From NCBI GenBank assembly GCA_036584565.1, contig JAZHDF010000076.1:1-47876 (forward strand): a DNA stretch of 47,876 nucleotides. Reading direction: 5' to 3'. Below, in pieces: positions 7,710-14,800 of the stretch. This stretch comes from UBA9337 sp036584565 (lineage in GTDB: Bacteria > Patescibacteriota > Minisyncoccia > Moranbacterales > UBA9337). Each line of letters begins with the position of its first letter. The stretch's first letter is position 1. The notes below the pieces were generated by a model. The model was not told the origin of the DNA and did not search any database. It saw only the letters and a list, made by a program, of their open reading frames with translations. Both the position numbers and the translations under genes were made by a program.

Positions 7710-8912
7710 ATGCCGAAAAAAATATATTTTGATTATGCCGCCACTACGCCTTTGGATTCTGAGGTTTTTGAAAAAATGAAACCTTTCTTCGAAGATGAAT
7801 TCGGCAATCCGAGCTCGGTCCATTCTTTGGGGCAATCAGCCGAAAAAGCCGTCTCTGAAGTCCGCAAAAACGTATCCGATTTCCTCAATTCCGACCAAAG
7901 CGAAGTTATTTTTACCTCTGGAGCTACAGAAAGCAATAATTTAGCCCTTCGAGGCGTTTTGAGCCATTATTACGCTCAAAATGGAAAAAACGCTCCTACG
8001 CCTCATTTTTTGGCCTCCAGCATCGAGCATCACTGTGTCCTGGAAACAGTTGAGGAATTAGAAAAATCCGGACTAATCGAGGCTACTTTTTTGCAAGTTA
8101 ACAAAGACGGTTTAGTTGATTTAGAAGATTTAAAAAAGAACATCCGAGAAAACACTCTCTTGGTTTCAACAATGTATGTCAATAATGAAATCGGTACCGT
8201 CCAGCCAATAGAGGAGATTGGAAACTTTATCAAAGACTTAAATCAAACAAGAAAAAATAAAATAATTTTTCATACCGATGCCGTTCAGGCGGTCAATTAT
8301 TTCGATTGCGATGTCAAAAAACTCGGAGCGGATTTGCTTTCTTTTTCGGGGCATAAGTTTTACGGCCCCAAAGGAGTGGGAGTCTTGTATATCAAAAGAG
8401 GTACGCCGATAAAAAGAATTCAAACCGGCGGAGCTCAGGAATTCGGCTTGCGCGCCGGAACGCACAATGTGCCGGCTATCGTCGGCTTGGGAGAGGCGAT
8501 AAAGAAAATAAAAAATCAAGATACTGGAAAAATTGAAAAACTAAGAGATTATTTAATTCAAGAAGTTTTAACCAAAGTTCCGAATTCTTATCTAAACGGA
8601 CATCCCCAAAAAAGATCCCCCAATAACACCAACTTCCGTTTTGATAATGTCGAAGGAGAAAGTTTATTAATGCTTTTGGATATGGACGGCATCTGCGCAT
8701 CCACCGGTTCGGCTTGCTCCTCCGGCTCGCTGGAGCCCTCCCATGTCCTCTTGGCATTGGGACTGAAACATGAACAAGCCCACGGTAGCCTACGTCTTAC
8801 TATTGGTAAACATACCACCCGAGAAGAAATTGATTTTACGGTGAAAAAGATAAAAGAAGCGTTGGAAAAATTAAGGAATATTTCCGGCAATATCTTAAGT
8901 GAATTTAAGTAA
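7710..8912 (+). CDS. nifS: Cysteine desulfurase, NifS/IscS class
   Basis: PLP enzyme that takes sulfur from cysteine as a persulfide for Fe-S assembly. The 400-aa length is typical. Seen directly: FDYAATTP at the N-terminus, SGATESNN, His107 in IEHHC (stacks on PLP), Asp190 in HTDAVQ, the PLP lysine in SFSGHKFYGPKG (Lys216), the RAGTHN segment and the active-site Cys336 in STGSACSSGS. The flexible Cys loop is of the class I (NifS/IscS) type, not SufS. It lies between the regulator and the scaffold gene, so these three genes form a minimal ISC/NIF set. Confidence 0.93.
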   Translation: MPKKIYFDYAATTPLDSEVFEKMKPFFEDEFGNPSSVHSLGQSAEKAVSEVRKNVSDFLNSDQSEVIFTSGATESNNLALRGVLSHYYAQNGKNAPTPHFLASSIEHHCVLETVEELEKSGLIEATFLQVNKDGLVDLEDLKKNIRENTLLVSTMYVNNEIGTVQPIEEIGNFIKDLNQTRKNKIIFHTDAVQAVNYFDCDVKKLGADLLSFSGHKFYGPKGVGVLYIKRGTPIKRIQTGGAQEFGLRAGTHNVPAIVGLGEAIKKIKNQDTGKIEKLRDYLIQEVLTKVPNSYLNGHPQKRSPNNTNFRFDNVEGESLLMLLDMDGICASTGSACSSGSLEPSHVLLALGLKHEQAHGSLRLTIGKHTTREEIDFTVKKIKEALEKLRNISGNILSEFK

Positions 8913-8913
8913 A

Positions 8914-9076
8914 TCTCTGCGAAGTACGAATTTTACAAATTTATAAAAAATATTATTATGAAAAAATTAAAATAAGTACTATTTTAGAAAAAAGTATAAA
9001 ATAAAAAGATAAACATAGTCACAACTATTAATTTCTTATGGGTTCGTATTTTTTAAAAATTCGTACTTCGTAGAGA
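8914..9076. repeat. 163-bp element bounded by 21-bp inverted repeats
   Basis: The arms 8914-8934 and 9056-9076 are inverted copies with a single mismatch, enclosing a 121-bp very AT-rich core. Size and shape fit a MITE-like insertion. However, the right arm ends 5 bases before the iscU ATG, so in RNA the arms could also form a long stem that hides the translation start. The core contains a half-copy of the Rrf2 operator. No ORF is seen. Confidence 0.8.
8977..8987. promoter_or_regulatory. Second putative Rrf2 operator (partial)
   Basis: TACTATTTTAG is identical to 11 bases of the reverse complement of the dyad at 7276-7292, and is followed by a -10-like TATAAA (about 8995). It suggests a second regulator-controlled promoter directly for the iscU-like gene. 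Confidence 0.45.
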
Positions 9077-9081
9077 AAAAC

Positions 9082-9462
9082 ATGCAATATTCAAAAAAAG
9101 TTTTAGATTATTTTATAAAACCGCGTAATTTGGGAGAAATTCCCGAGCCTGATGGAGAGTCTATTGTAGGTAATCCCAAGTGCGGAGATATTATGAAAAT
9201 TTATCTGAAGGTGGATAAAAATAAGGAGGGAGAAGAAATAATCAAGAATGTTAAATTTCAAACTCTGGGCTGTGGAGCGGCGATCGCCACCAGTTCGATG
9301 GCTACCGAAATGGTCAAGGGAAAAACCCTGAATGAAGCTTATAAAATAACCAATCAAAAAGTGGCTGATGAATTGGGCGGTCTTCCGGCGGTTAAAATGC
9401 ATTGCAGCAATTTGGCGGCGGATGCGATTAGAAAAGCGATTGAAAATTACAGAAAAAAATAA
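9082..9462 (+). CDS. iscU: Fe-S cluster scaffold protein, IscU/NifU N-terminal type
   Basis: Scaffold on which [2Fe-2S] clusters are built with sulfur from the desulfurase. The 126-aa length matches IscU. Seen directly: the conserved N-terminus (YSKKVLDYFIKPRNLG), Cys34 in GNPKCGD with its Asp, Cys64 in TLGCGAAIA, and Cys108 in KMHCSNLA with the preceding KMH. All three cluster ligands are present. It is the last gene of the regulator-desulfurase-scaffold operon, separated from the desulfurase by the inverted-repeat element, so its level may be controlled separately. Confidence 0.93.
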   Translation: MQYSKKVLDYFIKPRNLGEIPEPDGESIVGNPKCGDIMKIYLKVDKNKEGEEIIKNVKFQTLGCGAAIATSSMATEMVKGKTLNEAYKITNQKVADELGGLPAVKMHCSNLAADAIRKAIENYRKK

Positions 9463-9578
9463 ACCTATCTTTATGTCCGGATTATAAATTATGGACAATC
9501 CTGGTTTTTTTTGATAGGCTTTTACTATGTCAACAAGTTCTTTTAAGCGAATAAATAATTTAAATGGGGAAGAGCGCT

Positions 9579-9806
9579 ATGGGAATAAAAATAAAAAGGA
9601 TAATAGAACTGGAAGATCCTATCGGAAAGCTGGTTCACTTAACGTTTAGGCCAAAAATAAACGCCTCGGTAAAAAACGGAGAAAAGTTTAGCGGAGTAAT
9701 TTTGGCCATAAAAGAAGGTGCGCAACAAAAAAACTTTATTCTAATAAATCTTTACAATGAAGAAGATTTGAGATCAATAGGCGAGGGGACTCGCTTAATT
9801 CGATAA
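9579..9806 (+). CDS. Small beta-rich hypothetical protein
   Basis: A 75-aa protein of alternating beta strands (GKLVHLTFRP, FSGVILAIK, KNFILINLY). An in-frame ATG at 9564 would add five residues, but the GGGGAAGAG tract between the two ATGs is the better ribosome site and favours 9579. No family recognised; a small SH3- or Sm-like barrel is possible but not shown. It is followed 25 bases later by the zinc-ribbon gene, likely in the same operon. Confidence 0.55.
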   Translation: MGIKIKRIIELEDPIGKLVHLTFRPKINASVKNGEKFSGVILAIKEGAQQKNFILINLYNEEDLRSIGEGTRLIR

Positions 9807-9831
9807 TTTTTTTCAAAAAAGGAGGTTTGCG

Positions 9832-10443
9832 ATGGACCTGGAAAAATATAAGGAGAATATTTCCTGTTATATTTGCCGGGGTAATTTATACTATTTCCCT
9901 GATAAAAATCAGTTAAAGTTATTTTGTCCGAATTGCGACAATCTTTATCTGCAGATAGACCCAAATAATGATTCATGGATTGAAGAAAATAATTATTTTT
10001 TAAAAGAATCATTGGAAAACGGGGTCTTTTTTTCAAAAATACTGCGGTGCCCCTTTATTTTCGAATGCCCGAGAAAGGTGAAATATTGCGATGAGGTCTG
10101 CACCGTATCAATCGGTATTTGCTCCGGAAATGTAGTTTTCTCCAAACCGCACTCATTTCCCGACGGTAAAATTTGTCCTCTGAAAAAATATTTTTTGGAC
10201 GCTTATTCGGAAAAGGTGGAAACGCTTCTAAATTCGGGAGATATATCTTATTTATTGGGCAAAAAAATAACCGTTCGAGAACTTATTGGTGAGGACTCGG
10301 AATATTCTTTTGGTCTTTTTGGGGAAATTATTGATATGGAAAAAAGGGGTCTAATCATAAAAGATAAGACCGGCAAGATCTTTACTCTAGGAGGCGAAGA
10401 GGTGGTGATAATTATTCCACATGCCGACAGACCGCTTATCTGA
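9832..10443 (+). CDS. Zinc-ribbon-containing hypothetical protein
   Basis: A 203-aa protein with a near-perfect AAGGAGGT site before its ATG. Residues 12-35 form a zinc ribbon (CYIC ... CPNC). More cysteines follow (CPFIFEC, CDEVC, and a later ICPL), perhaps a second metal or cluster site. The C-terminal third is beta-rich (FGLFGEIIDMEKRGLIIKD, a small barrel). No enzymatic motif identified. It is the last host gene before the prophage; its stop codon lies inside the terminator stem. Confidence 0.6.
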   Translation: MDLEKYKENISCYICRGNLYYFPDKNQLKLFCPNCDNLYLQIDPNNDSWIEENNYFLKESLENGVFFSKILRCPFIFECPRKVKYCDEVCTVSIGICSGNVVFSKPHSFPDGKICPLKKYFLDAYSEKVETLLNSGDISYLLGKKITVRELIGEDSEYSFGLFGEIIDMEKRGLIIKDKTGKIFTLGGEEVVIIIPHADRPLI

Positions 10444-10460
10444 AAAGATAAGCGGTTTAT
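10431..10460 (+). terminator. Terminator overlapping the end of the zinc-ribbon gene
   Basis: A perfect 11-bp stem (10431-10441 with 10446-10456) with a GAAA loop and T-rich tail. It includes the stop codon of the gene. Confidence 0.85.
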
Positions 10461-10473
10461 TCTTTATATTTTA

Positions 10474-10490
10474 TATGTCGCACAATCTAT
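10474..10490. repeat. 17-bp repeat, inverted copy at 40928-40944
   Basis: TATGTCGCACAATCTAT occurs here and, in inverse orientation, at 40928-40944. This copy touches the left edge of the attL candidate. With the prophage removed, the two copies would flank the NUDIX gene and its spacer in inverted orientation. Confidence 0.6.
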
Positions 10491-10503
10491 ATTTTACGAC
10501 ATT
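10491..10503. other. Candidate attL core (13-bp direct repeat)
   Basis: ATTTTACGACATT is repeated exactly at 39906-39918. The two copies bracket all phage genes, with the integrase near this end. The site lies between two convergent host transcription units, a typical harmless insertion site. A 13-bp match in AT-rich DNA could be chance, so the boundary is provisional. Confidence 0.5.
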
Positions 10504-10693
10504 CTCAGGCTTTCAAAATTAAGTTTTAAGCTAGGTTTAATCCTTTTCGGTACATCTATGCTTGTTTTGTTGTTTTTTCTGTTTTTAGCTCAATTTTTGA
10601 AGCCGTTTTTTGACCCGATGAATACAAAATACAAGAAACAATTGCTAATTTATATTTTTTTGATAAATTTCAATGTTCTAACTCAAGTATATA

Positions 10694-10891
10694 TTATTTT
10701 TTACTCTTTGTCAAGACCCTTGAATTATTCAGTATAATCAATCTGACCGCCTCCCTTGTTAAACCAAAAAATATCCCTATTTCATTGAGGGTTTTTCCTT
10801 TTTCTCTCATTTCCAATATTTCCCGATTTCTTTCAATCTTAATATCGTTCAATTCTTTTTCCAGTTTTTTAATTTTTTGATTGTAGTCCAT
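10694..10891 (-). CDS. Small HTH protein, sigma-region-4-like
   Basis: A 65-aa protein. An N-terminal coiled-coil (DYNQKIKKLEKELNDIKIERN) is followed by a helix-turn-helix (about 27-55: MREKGKTLNEIGIFFGLTREAVRLI) of the kind found in sigma-factor region 4 and small phage regulators. It is the last phage gene before attL and may act as an excision or lysogeny regulator (inference). A perfect TATTGCAATA palindrome lies about 30 bases upstream of the start, and its half-sites resemble those of the moron operator at 25001. The stretch 10504-10693 holds no gene I can support. Confidence 0.6.
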   Translation of the reverse strand: MDYNQKIKKLEKELNDIKIERNREILEMREKGKTLNEIGIFFGLTREAVRLIILNNSRVLTKSKK

Positions 10892-10939
10892 ACCCTATCT
10901 ATAACACAAAAAAAGCCTTATTGCAATAATAGCCGGGCC

Positions 10940-10959
10940 ACTTTGCAAAACTTTGCAAA
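10940..10959. repeat. Tandem 10-bp repeat at the integrase stop
   Basis: ACTTTGCAAA occurs twice back to back (10940-10949, 10950-10959), directly before the integrase stop codon. Short repeats near att sites can be integrase or excisionase arm sites; this is only a suggestion. Confidence 0.45.
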
Positions 10960-11841
10960 CTATTTTAAAAATAATTTTGCTCTTTTCTCAAATTCCTTAT
11001 CGTTCCACTGCATATAAGTAAATGACGAACTCGGATCACAATGGCCCAAAATCGCCTGTACATCTTTAGGATTTCCCTCTAGATCCAAAATCCGGTGCGC
11101 TTTACCATGTCGGAAGCTATGCGGAGTTATCTTTTTTTCGATTCCGGCTTTTTGACATAGATCTTTAATAATTCTTTGGACACTTCGAGTAGTTAATCTT
11201 ATTGTTGGCTTACCTCTCCCCTTTCGACCAATAAAAAGTGATGGGGTGGAGTTAATTTTTTGTCTTTGAATTAAAAATTCTCTTAACATAACATGAGTTT
11301 CCACGCTCCAAAAAATAGTCCTCATCCTTATAGTTTTCTTGGTTCTGATTGTCGCGCTCATCCTTAACGGATCAATATCTGAAATGTTAATGTCGCACAA
11401 TTCGGAGACTCTTATTCCTGTCTCAAATAATAATCTGACGATTATCAATTTTTGAAAGTCCCAAAAATCATCAATTGTAATTCCAGCCATCAACAAACAA
11501 TATTCCTCAAAATTTATCGGCTGATAAGAGTTTGCTATCGTTTTTTTAATTCGGATCAATTCCGGTGATAAACATTTTTTTCCCTGCAATCGCCAAAACT
11601 TGAAATAATTTTTTAAAATAGTCATTGATAATTCAATCGACTTCGGTTGATAGTTGTTATCCTCAAGCCAGTTTTTAAATCCGACTATATCCCCCACTCC
11701 GGCATCATCAATTTTCTTACCGGAAAATTTTTCAAACTTTAAAAGCCAATTCCCATAATTTTGATAAGCGCGCCTTGTATATGTCGCTTTCCATTCAAGA
11801 TATAATTTGATATTTTTTCCCATACGAACAAAACCACTCAC
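10960..11841 (-). CDS. int: Tyrosine-family phage integrase
   Basis: Site-specific recombinase that would insert and excise the prophage. The N-terminal SAM-like/core-binding domain covers about residues 10-100; the catalytic domain covers 110-293. Catalytic residues seen: Arg144 (ETGIRVSEL), Lys168/169, His241-x-x-Arg244 (HSFRHG), His267 (LGHCDP) and Tyr276 (TYMQW). The start at 11841 is a GTG with AAGGGA five bases ahead; ATG at 11823 (MGKNIK) is an alternative. All key residues are present, so activity is expected. The gene sits about 0.46 kb inside the left att candidate. Confidence 0.93.
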   Translation of the reverse strand: MSGFVRMGKNIKLYLEWKATYTRRAYQNYGNWLLKFEKFSGKKIDDAGVGDIVGFKNWLEDNNYQPKSIELSMTILKNYFKFWRLQGKKCLSPELIRIKKTIANSYQPINFEEYCLLMAGITIDDFWDFQKLIIVRLLFETGIRVSELCDINISDIDPLRMSATIRTKKTIRMRTIFWSVETHVMLREFLIQRQKINSTPSLFIGRKGRGKPTIRLTTRSVQRIIKDLCQKAGIEKKITPHSFRHGKAHRILDLEGNPKDVQAILGHCDPSSSFTYMQWNDKEFEKRAKLFLK

Positions 11842-11853
11842 CTAATCCCTTGG

Positions 11854-11989
11854 CTTGCCGGCACAAGGTTTCAATGAGCGGTTCAATCGTTGCAAAACAA
11901 TTTAAAGAATTGTTTTGTAATTTAATTATAACACACAAATTCAAAAACCAGAACTTGTCCGGCAAGCATCTCCTATGAGACGGTTCATT
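11854..11989. repeat. Diverged repeats and hairpin upstream of integrase
   Basis: Two related blocks, 11854-11886 and 11954-11989, start exactly 100 bp apart (CTTGCCGGCACAAG / CTTGTCCGGCAAG, then ATGAGCGGTTCA / ATGAGACGGTTCA). Between them a 10-bp perfect stem with 5-nt loop (11893-11917) precedes an A/T-rich tract. The 245-bp gap 11842-12086 has no gene. It may hold the integrase promoter and regulatory or arm-type sites. Confidence 0.5.
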
Positions 11990-12086
11990 TAAGAACACAA
12001 GCTAAAAGATGAAATTTTTTAAAAACTAATAACATTGGATAATAGACTCTATCTGATTTTAAGTCAAATTTAACTGTGGATAAGTT

Positions 12087-12263
12087 TTATTTAAAATAAA
12101 TCTCTTGAGTTGTCTTGATTCTCAATAATAAGTTTCCAATAACCGCCACAATTGACAAAAACTCCGCCGATATTGGTACAATTTGCGCCAATTCGTTAAT
12201 CGTAGCCACCGCTAACATTGCTACATTAAACCACACTGTCCAGCTTTGATACCATTTTTTCAT
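12087..12263 (-). CDS. Small holin-like membrane protein (58 aa)
   Basis: ATG at 12263, stop at 12087-12089. The protein opens MKKWYQSWTVWFNVAMLAV, has two hydrophobic helices (about 8-22 and 33-47) and ends LLLRIKTTQEIYFK. The W-rich start and a closing L-R-x-K-T-T motif are familiar from small phage membrane proteins next to endolysins. The start is one base after the stop of the endolysin gene, so translation is coupled. A second holin or antiholin function is inferred from position. Confidence 0.65.
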   Translation of the reverse strand: MKKWYQSWTVWFNVAMLAVATINELAQIVPISAEFLSIVAVIGNLLLRIKTTQEIYFK

Positions 12264-12264
12264 A

Positions 12265-12987
12265 CTATTTTTTATTAAAAAATTTATTAAATAAAGCTAA
12301 AAATCGATCAATTAAAAATTTAAGATCCACCGCTATCGCCTGACAATTATTTATCAATTCAACATCATCCGTTATTTTTTCCTCTTTCGGTTCCTGTTTG
12401 ACTTCTTCAATAATCGGCGCGACTTCTTCCTTTTTCTCCGGTTCCTTGATTTCCTCCTTTTTTTCTTCCGGTTTTTTTACTTCTTCTTTTTTGATTTCCT
12501 CGATTTCCTTAATTACGATCAATTTTCCCCAGCCTGAATTTTTTCCGGTTCCGTTATAAATATAAACCACTTCACCATCACAAGCCGAATATATTGGATC
12601 ATTAAGATCCGCATTTCCGCTCCCTTTGCCATTGAGGTCAAGTCCGGGATGATAACATGGGCTTTTTGCTCCGGTGGTTTTTTTGCTTTGTGTAGCATAA
12701 TCCCAATATTCCAACCAACCCAAACCGAGATGATCAAATGTCGGCATTACTATTTTTTCCAATCCTCGTGGATCCGAATAATGATCACTTACCCAATTTT
12801 TACTTTTCCCTATGCAATATTCCGTATAGACTCCCGGCTTGATTTTAAAAATATCAAAATGACAATGCGCATACCATTGACCATTTCCGGTCCCATTTTT
12901 AGCAATTTGCTGACCTCTTTTTACTTTTTGGCCAACCTTAACCATTATCCCCTCAATATGGCCGTATCTATAATATTTTTCACTCAT
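12265..12987 (-). CDS. Endolysin: M23 (LytM) peptidase with permuted motif order
   Basis: A 240-aa predicted peptidoglycan endopeptidase. Residues 4-46 match the C-terminal half of an M23 domain: RYGHIEG (His10), VKVGQKVKRGQQIAKNG, then AHCHFDI (His41, His43). Residues 108-160 match the N-terminal half: YHPGLDLNGKG (His113, Asp117; the HxxxD zinc motif), PIYSACDGEVVYIYN and GWGKLIVIK. In known M23 enzymes HxxxD comes before HxH; here the order is reversed, as in a circular permutation. A Lys/Glu/Pro-rich tandem linker (about 160-205) and an amphipathic C-terminal helix follow. All four zinc/catalytic residues are present. It is flanked by two small membrane-protein genes and a holin, as expected for a lysis cassette. 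Confidence 0.85.
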   Translation of the reverse strand: MSEKYYRYGHIEGIMVKVGQKVKRGQQIAKNGTGNGQWYAHCHFDIFKIKPGVYTEYCIGKSKNWVSDHYSDPRGLEKIVMPTFDHLGLGWLEYWDYATQSKKTTGAKSPCYHPGLDLNGKGSGNADLNDPIYSACDGEVVYIYNGTGKNSGWGKLIVIKEIEEIKKEEVKKPEEKKEEIKEPEKKEEVAPIIEEVKQEPKEEKITDDVELINNCQAIAVDLKFLIDRFLALFNKFFNKK

Positions 12988-13146
12988 TTATTTTTTATTA
13001 TAATAATTATATTGCTTTTCAATCTTTTTTATTTCCGGATATTTTGTGTCGGGATTGCTTGATTTTTTGAGTAAATACAAAACACCAAAAAACATGATTG
13101 ATCCCATCGTGCAAACTATAAATATAAGCGCTAATAATTGTTCCAA
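12988..13146 (-). CDS. Small single-pass membrane protein, lysis cassette
   Basis: A 52-aa ORF from a TTG at 13146 (an ATG at 13107 would give 39 aa) whose stop TAA directly abuts the endolysin ATG. One hydrophobic helix (LLALIFIVCTMGSIMFFGVLYLL) is followed by a charged tail (KKSSNPDTKYPEIKK). Size, topology and position between holin and endolysin suggest a lysis accessory or spanin-like protein. The start codon is uncertain. Confidence 0.5.
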   Translation of the reverse strand: MEQLLALIFIVCTMGSIMFFGVLYLLKKSSNPDTKYPEIKKIEKQYNYYNKK

Positions 13147-13179
13147 AGTTTTTTTACTAATATATTTAGTGGTTAATAG

Positions 13180-13638
13180 TTAATCGATTTTTGTTCTTTC
13201 TAAAATGTTTAATATAGTTTTTCTAATTTTAGCCAAAATTGAGCTAACCACATCAATTTCCGGCAATCTTTTCCCAGTCCTAAAAGAATTGATATTTCCG
13301 GCCACCGAATAAAACTCCGCCAATATAAGCATTGAGAGAAAACCCCGGCTGTATATATCCATATTGAGTCCGATCCCTTTACCAACCACGGCAAAAAGAA
13401 AAGGGATAAGCAAGATCATCGCTTTAGCGACGACTCCGGCGGTCATTTTTCGGCTTGTGATTGATTTTGCTCCGTCAATTTTGACGGATGCGAATATTCC
13501 GGTGATAACATCCACGATCATCAAAATGGTCAATGCGGTTATGCTCCAAGCCGTTTGGTTTGGAAACCCCACGGCGATCAAAAAGGCCGGCACATAAAGC
13601 CAATTTTTAAGCCAAAGTATTGTAATACAATTTTCCAT
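13180..13638 (-). CDS. Phage holin, TcdE/holin-4-like
   Basis: A 152-aa protein with at least three hydrophobic helices (about 12-50, 64-88, 94-115) and the family-like segments DVITGIFASVKI followed by SRKMTAGVVAKAM and AEFYSVAGNI. Holins of this group open the cytoplasmic membrane so the endolysin can reach the wall. It is the first gene of the lysis cassette, 23 bases after the fibre gene. The C-terminal helical, positively charged tail is usual for holins. Confidence 0.8.
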   Translation of the reverse strand: MENCITILWLKNWLYVPAFLIAVGFPNQTAWSITALTILMIVDVITGIFASVKIDGAKSITSRKMTAGVVAKAMILLIPFLFAVVGKGIGLNMDIYSRGFLSMLILAEFYSVAGNINSFRTGKRLPEIDVVSSILAKIRKTILNILERTKID

Positions 13639-13661
13639 TTTTTTATTTTTAATATTATTAT

Positions 13662-14780
13662 TTAAATGTTAAGAAGAGTAACTTCCATTCGTGGCGTATC
13701 TGTTACCGTAAAAGTTCCTCCGTCTGTTGTATCTCCCAAAACAAACCCCTCGATATAATCTCCTTTAGATAAAACAATGGTCAAATCGCAAATAACCGAA
13801 AAAATTGACATCGCATTGCCAGTATGAGGGAGTGAGCCTCTCTGTATTTGTGCCACATTATTTTTTCTAACATAACCAACAACCATCGCAAGTTTAGCCT
13901 CTGCGTCATAACACACAAAAGATAATACAACTCTATAATAGCCTGATATCGGTGCGACATATCGATTTAAAGAAGTATTAAAATTGGAGTTTGGGTCATA
14001 ATAAATTGCATTAAAAGCTATTTTGGTTTGGGTGTTGTCAGCTATTGTTTGTGTCCCTCCTATAACTCCTGCTCTATAATAATTTTCCGCTTTTTTAAAC
14101 CCTTGCGGATTATCTATTTTCGAAAAAAACGGAAGCGTAATTGCCCCTGCTACCAAATCAACCTCGCCAGCAACATCAAAAGTCGTATCGGTCGAAAAAA
14201 CGGGTGCGGTCGAGACATAATAATATTTAACTGTTCCATCGTTGGTTAATTTTAACTTATCCCCTCTTTGTATTACGCCCGTTAAATCATATCCTGCAAC
14301 TGATATCGTGTTTAAATCTGTGGCGCTAAAGACCAAATCAACTCCGCTATTTTTTGGGAATTTACTCCAACCGTCCCAATTTATAATTTCCGGTTCTTCA
14401 ACTGTCATTCCATTTTTATGCGTTCCGTCCGGATTGTGTTCTACTTGAATACCGTCCACCATTTCCCCCCATTGATGAGAAGTCAATCGCACCTCAAAAA
14501 CCGCCCCCGGCTGATGGGATTGTGCCGTTCCCTCTACGCCTCGTACTGCATTTATTATTCTGTTGCTGTCCACTATTCCTTTGATAACCTCCTCTTTGTC
14601 CGGCGTTAAATTGCCGTTGCTGTCCACTCGGTCAACTGTTATTTCAACCGGCGTATCGGTCGGCAATCCGGATGCGCTTGATAACCCAAAATTATCAACT
14701 GTTCCATTGATAATACCGGATGAATCAATCGTTCCGGCTAGTTTTCTCGCTCCCTTGATAAATTTATCTGTTACATTCAT
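13662..14780 (-). CDS. Tail fibre/receptor-binding protein with C1q-like head
   Basis: A 372-aa structural protein. Residues about 20-125 (VDSNGNLTP, GVEGTAQSHQPGA, LTSHQWGEM) resemble the base region common to phage tail-fibre or baseplate proteins. Residues about 245-372 form a C1q/TNF-like jelly-roll: FNAIYYDPNSNF, RYVAPISGYYRVVLS, YVRKNNVAQIQRG, LSKGDYIEGFVLG. Such heads trimerise and bind host surface ligands. It is therefore the likely host-recognition protein of the particle. It follows the tail hub gene and precedes the lysis genes. Confidence 0.75.
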   Translation of the reverse strand: MNVTDKFIKGARKLAGTIDSSGIINGTVDNFGLSSASGLPTDTPVEITVDRVDSNGNLTPDKEEVIKGIVDSNRIINAVRGVEGTAQSHQPGAVFEVRLTSHQWGEMVDGIQVEHNPDGTHKNGMTVEEPEIINWDGWSKFPKNSGVDLVFSATDLNTISVAGYDLTGVIQRGDKLKLTNDGTVKYYYVSTAPVFSTDTTFDVAGEVDLVAGAITLPFFSKIDNPQGFKKAENYYRAGVIGGTQTIADNTQTKIAFNAIYYDPNSNFNTSLNRYVAPISGYYRVVLSFVCYDAEAKLAMVVGYVRKNNVAQIQRGSLPHTGNAMSIFSVICDLTIVLSKGDYIEGFVLGDTTDGGTFTVTDTPRMEVTLLNI

Positions 14781-14800
14781 ATTTTTTTATATTATTTTAA

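Noticed and set aside
10905..10938. Terminator after the integrase gene
   Set aside because: There is a T run, but the TTATTG/CAATAA pairing leaves almost no loop and the outer GCC/GGC pairing is weak; the palindrome is better seen as a possible protein site.
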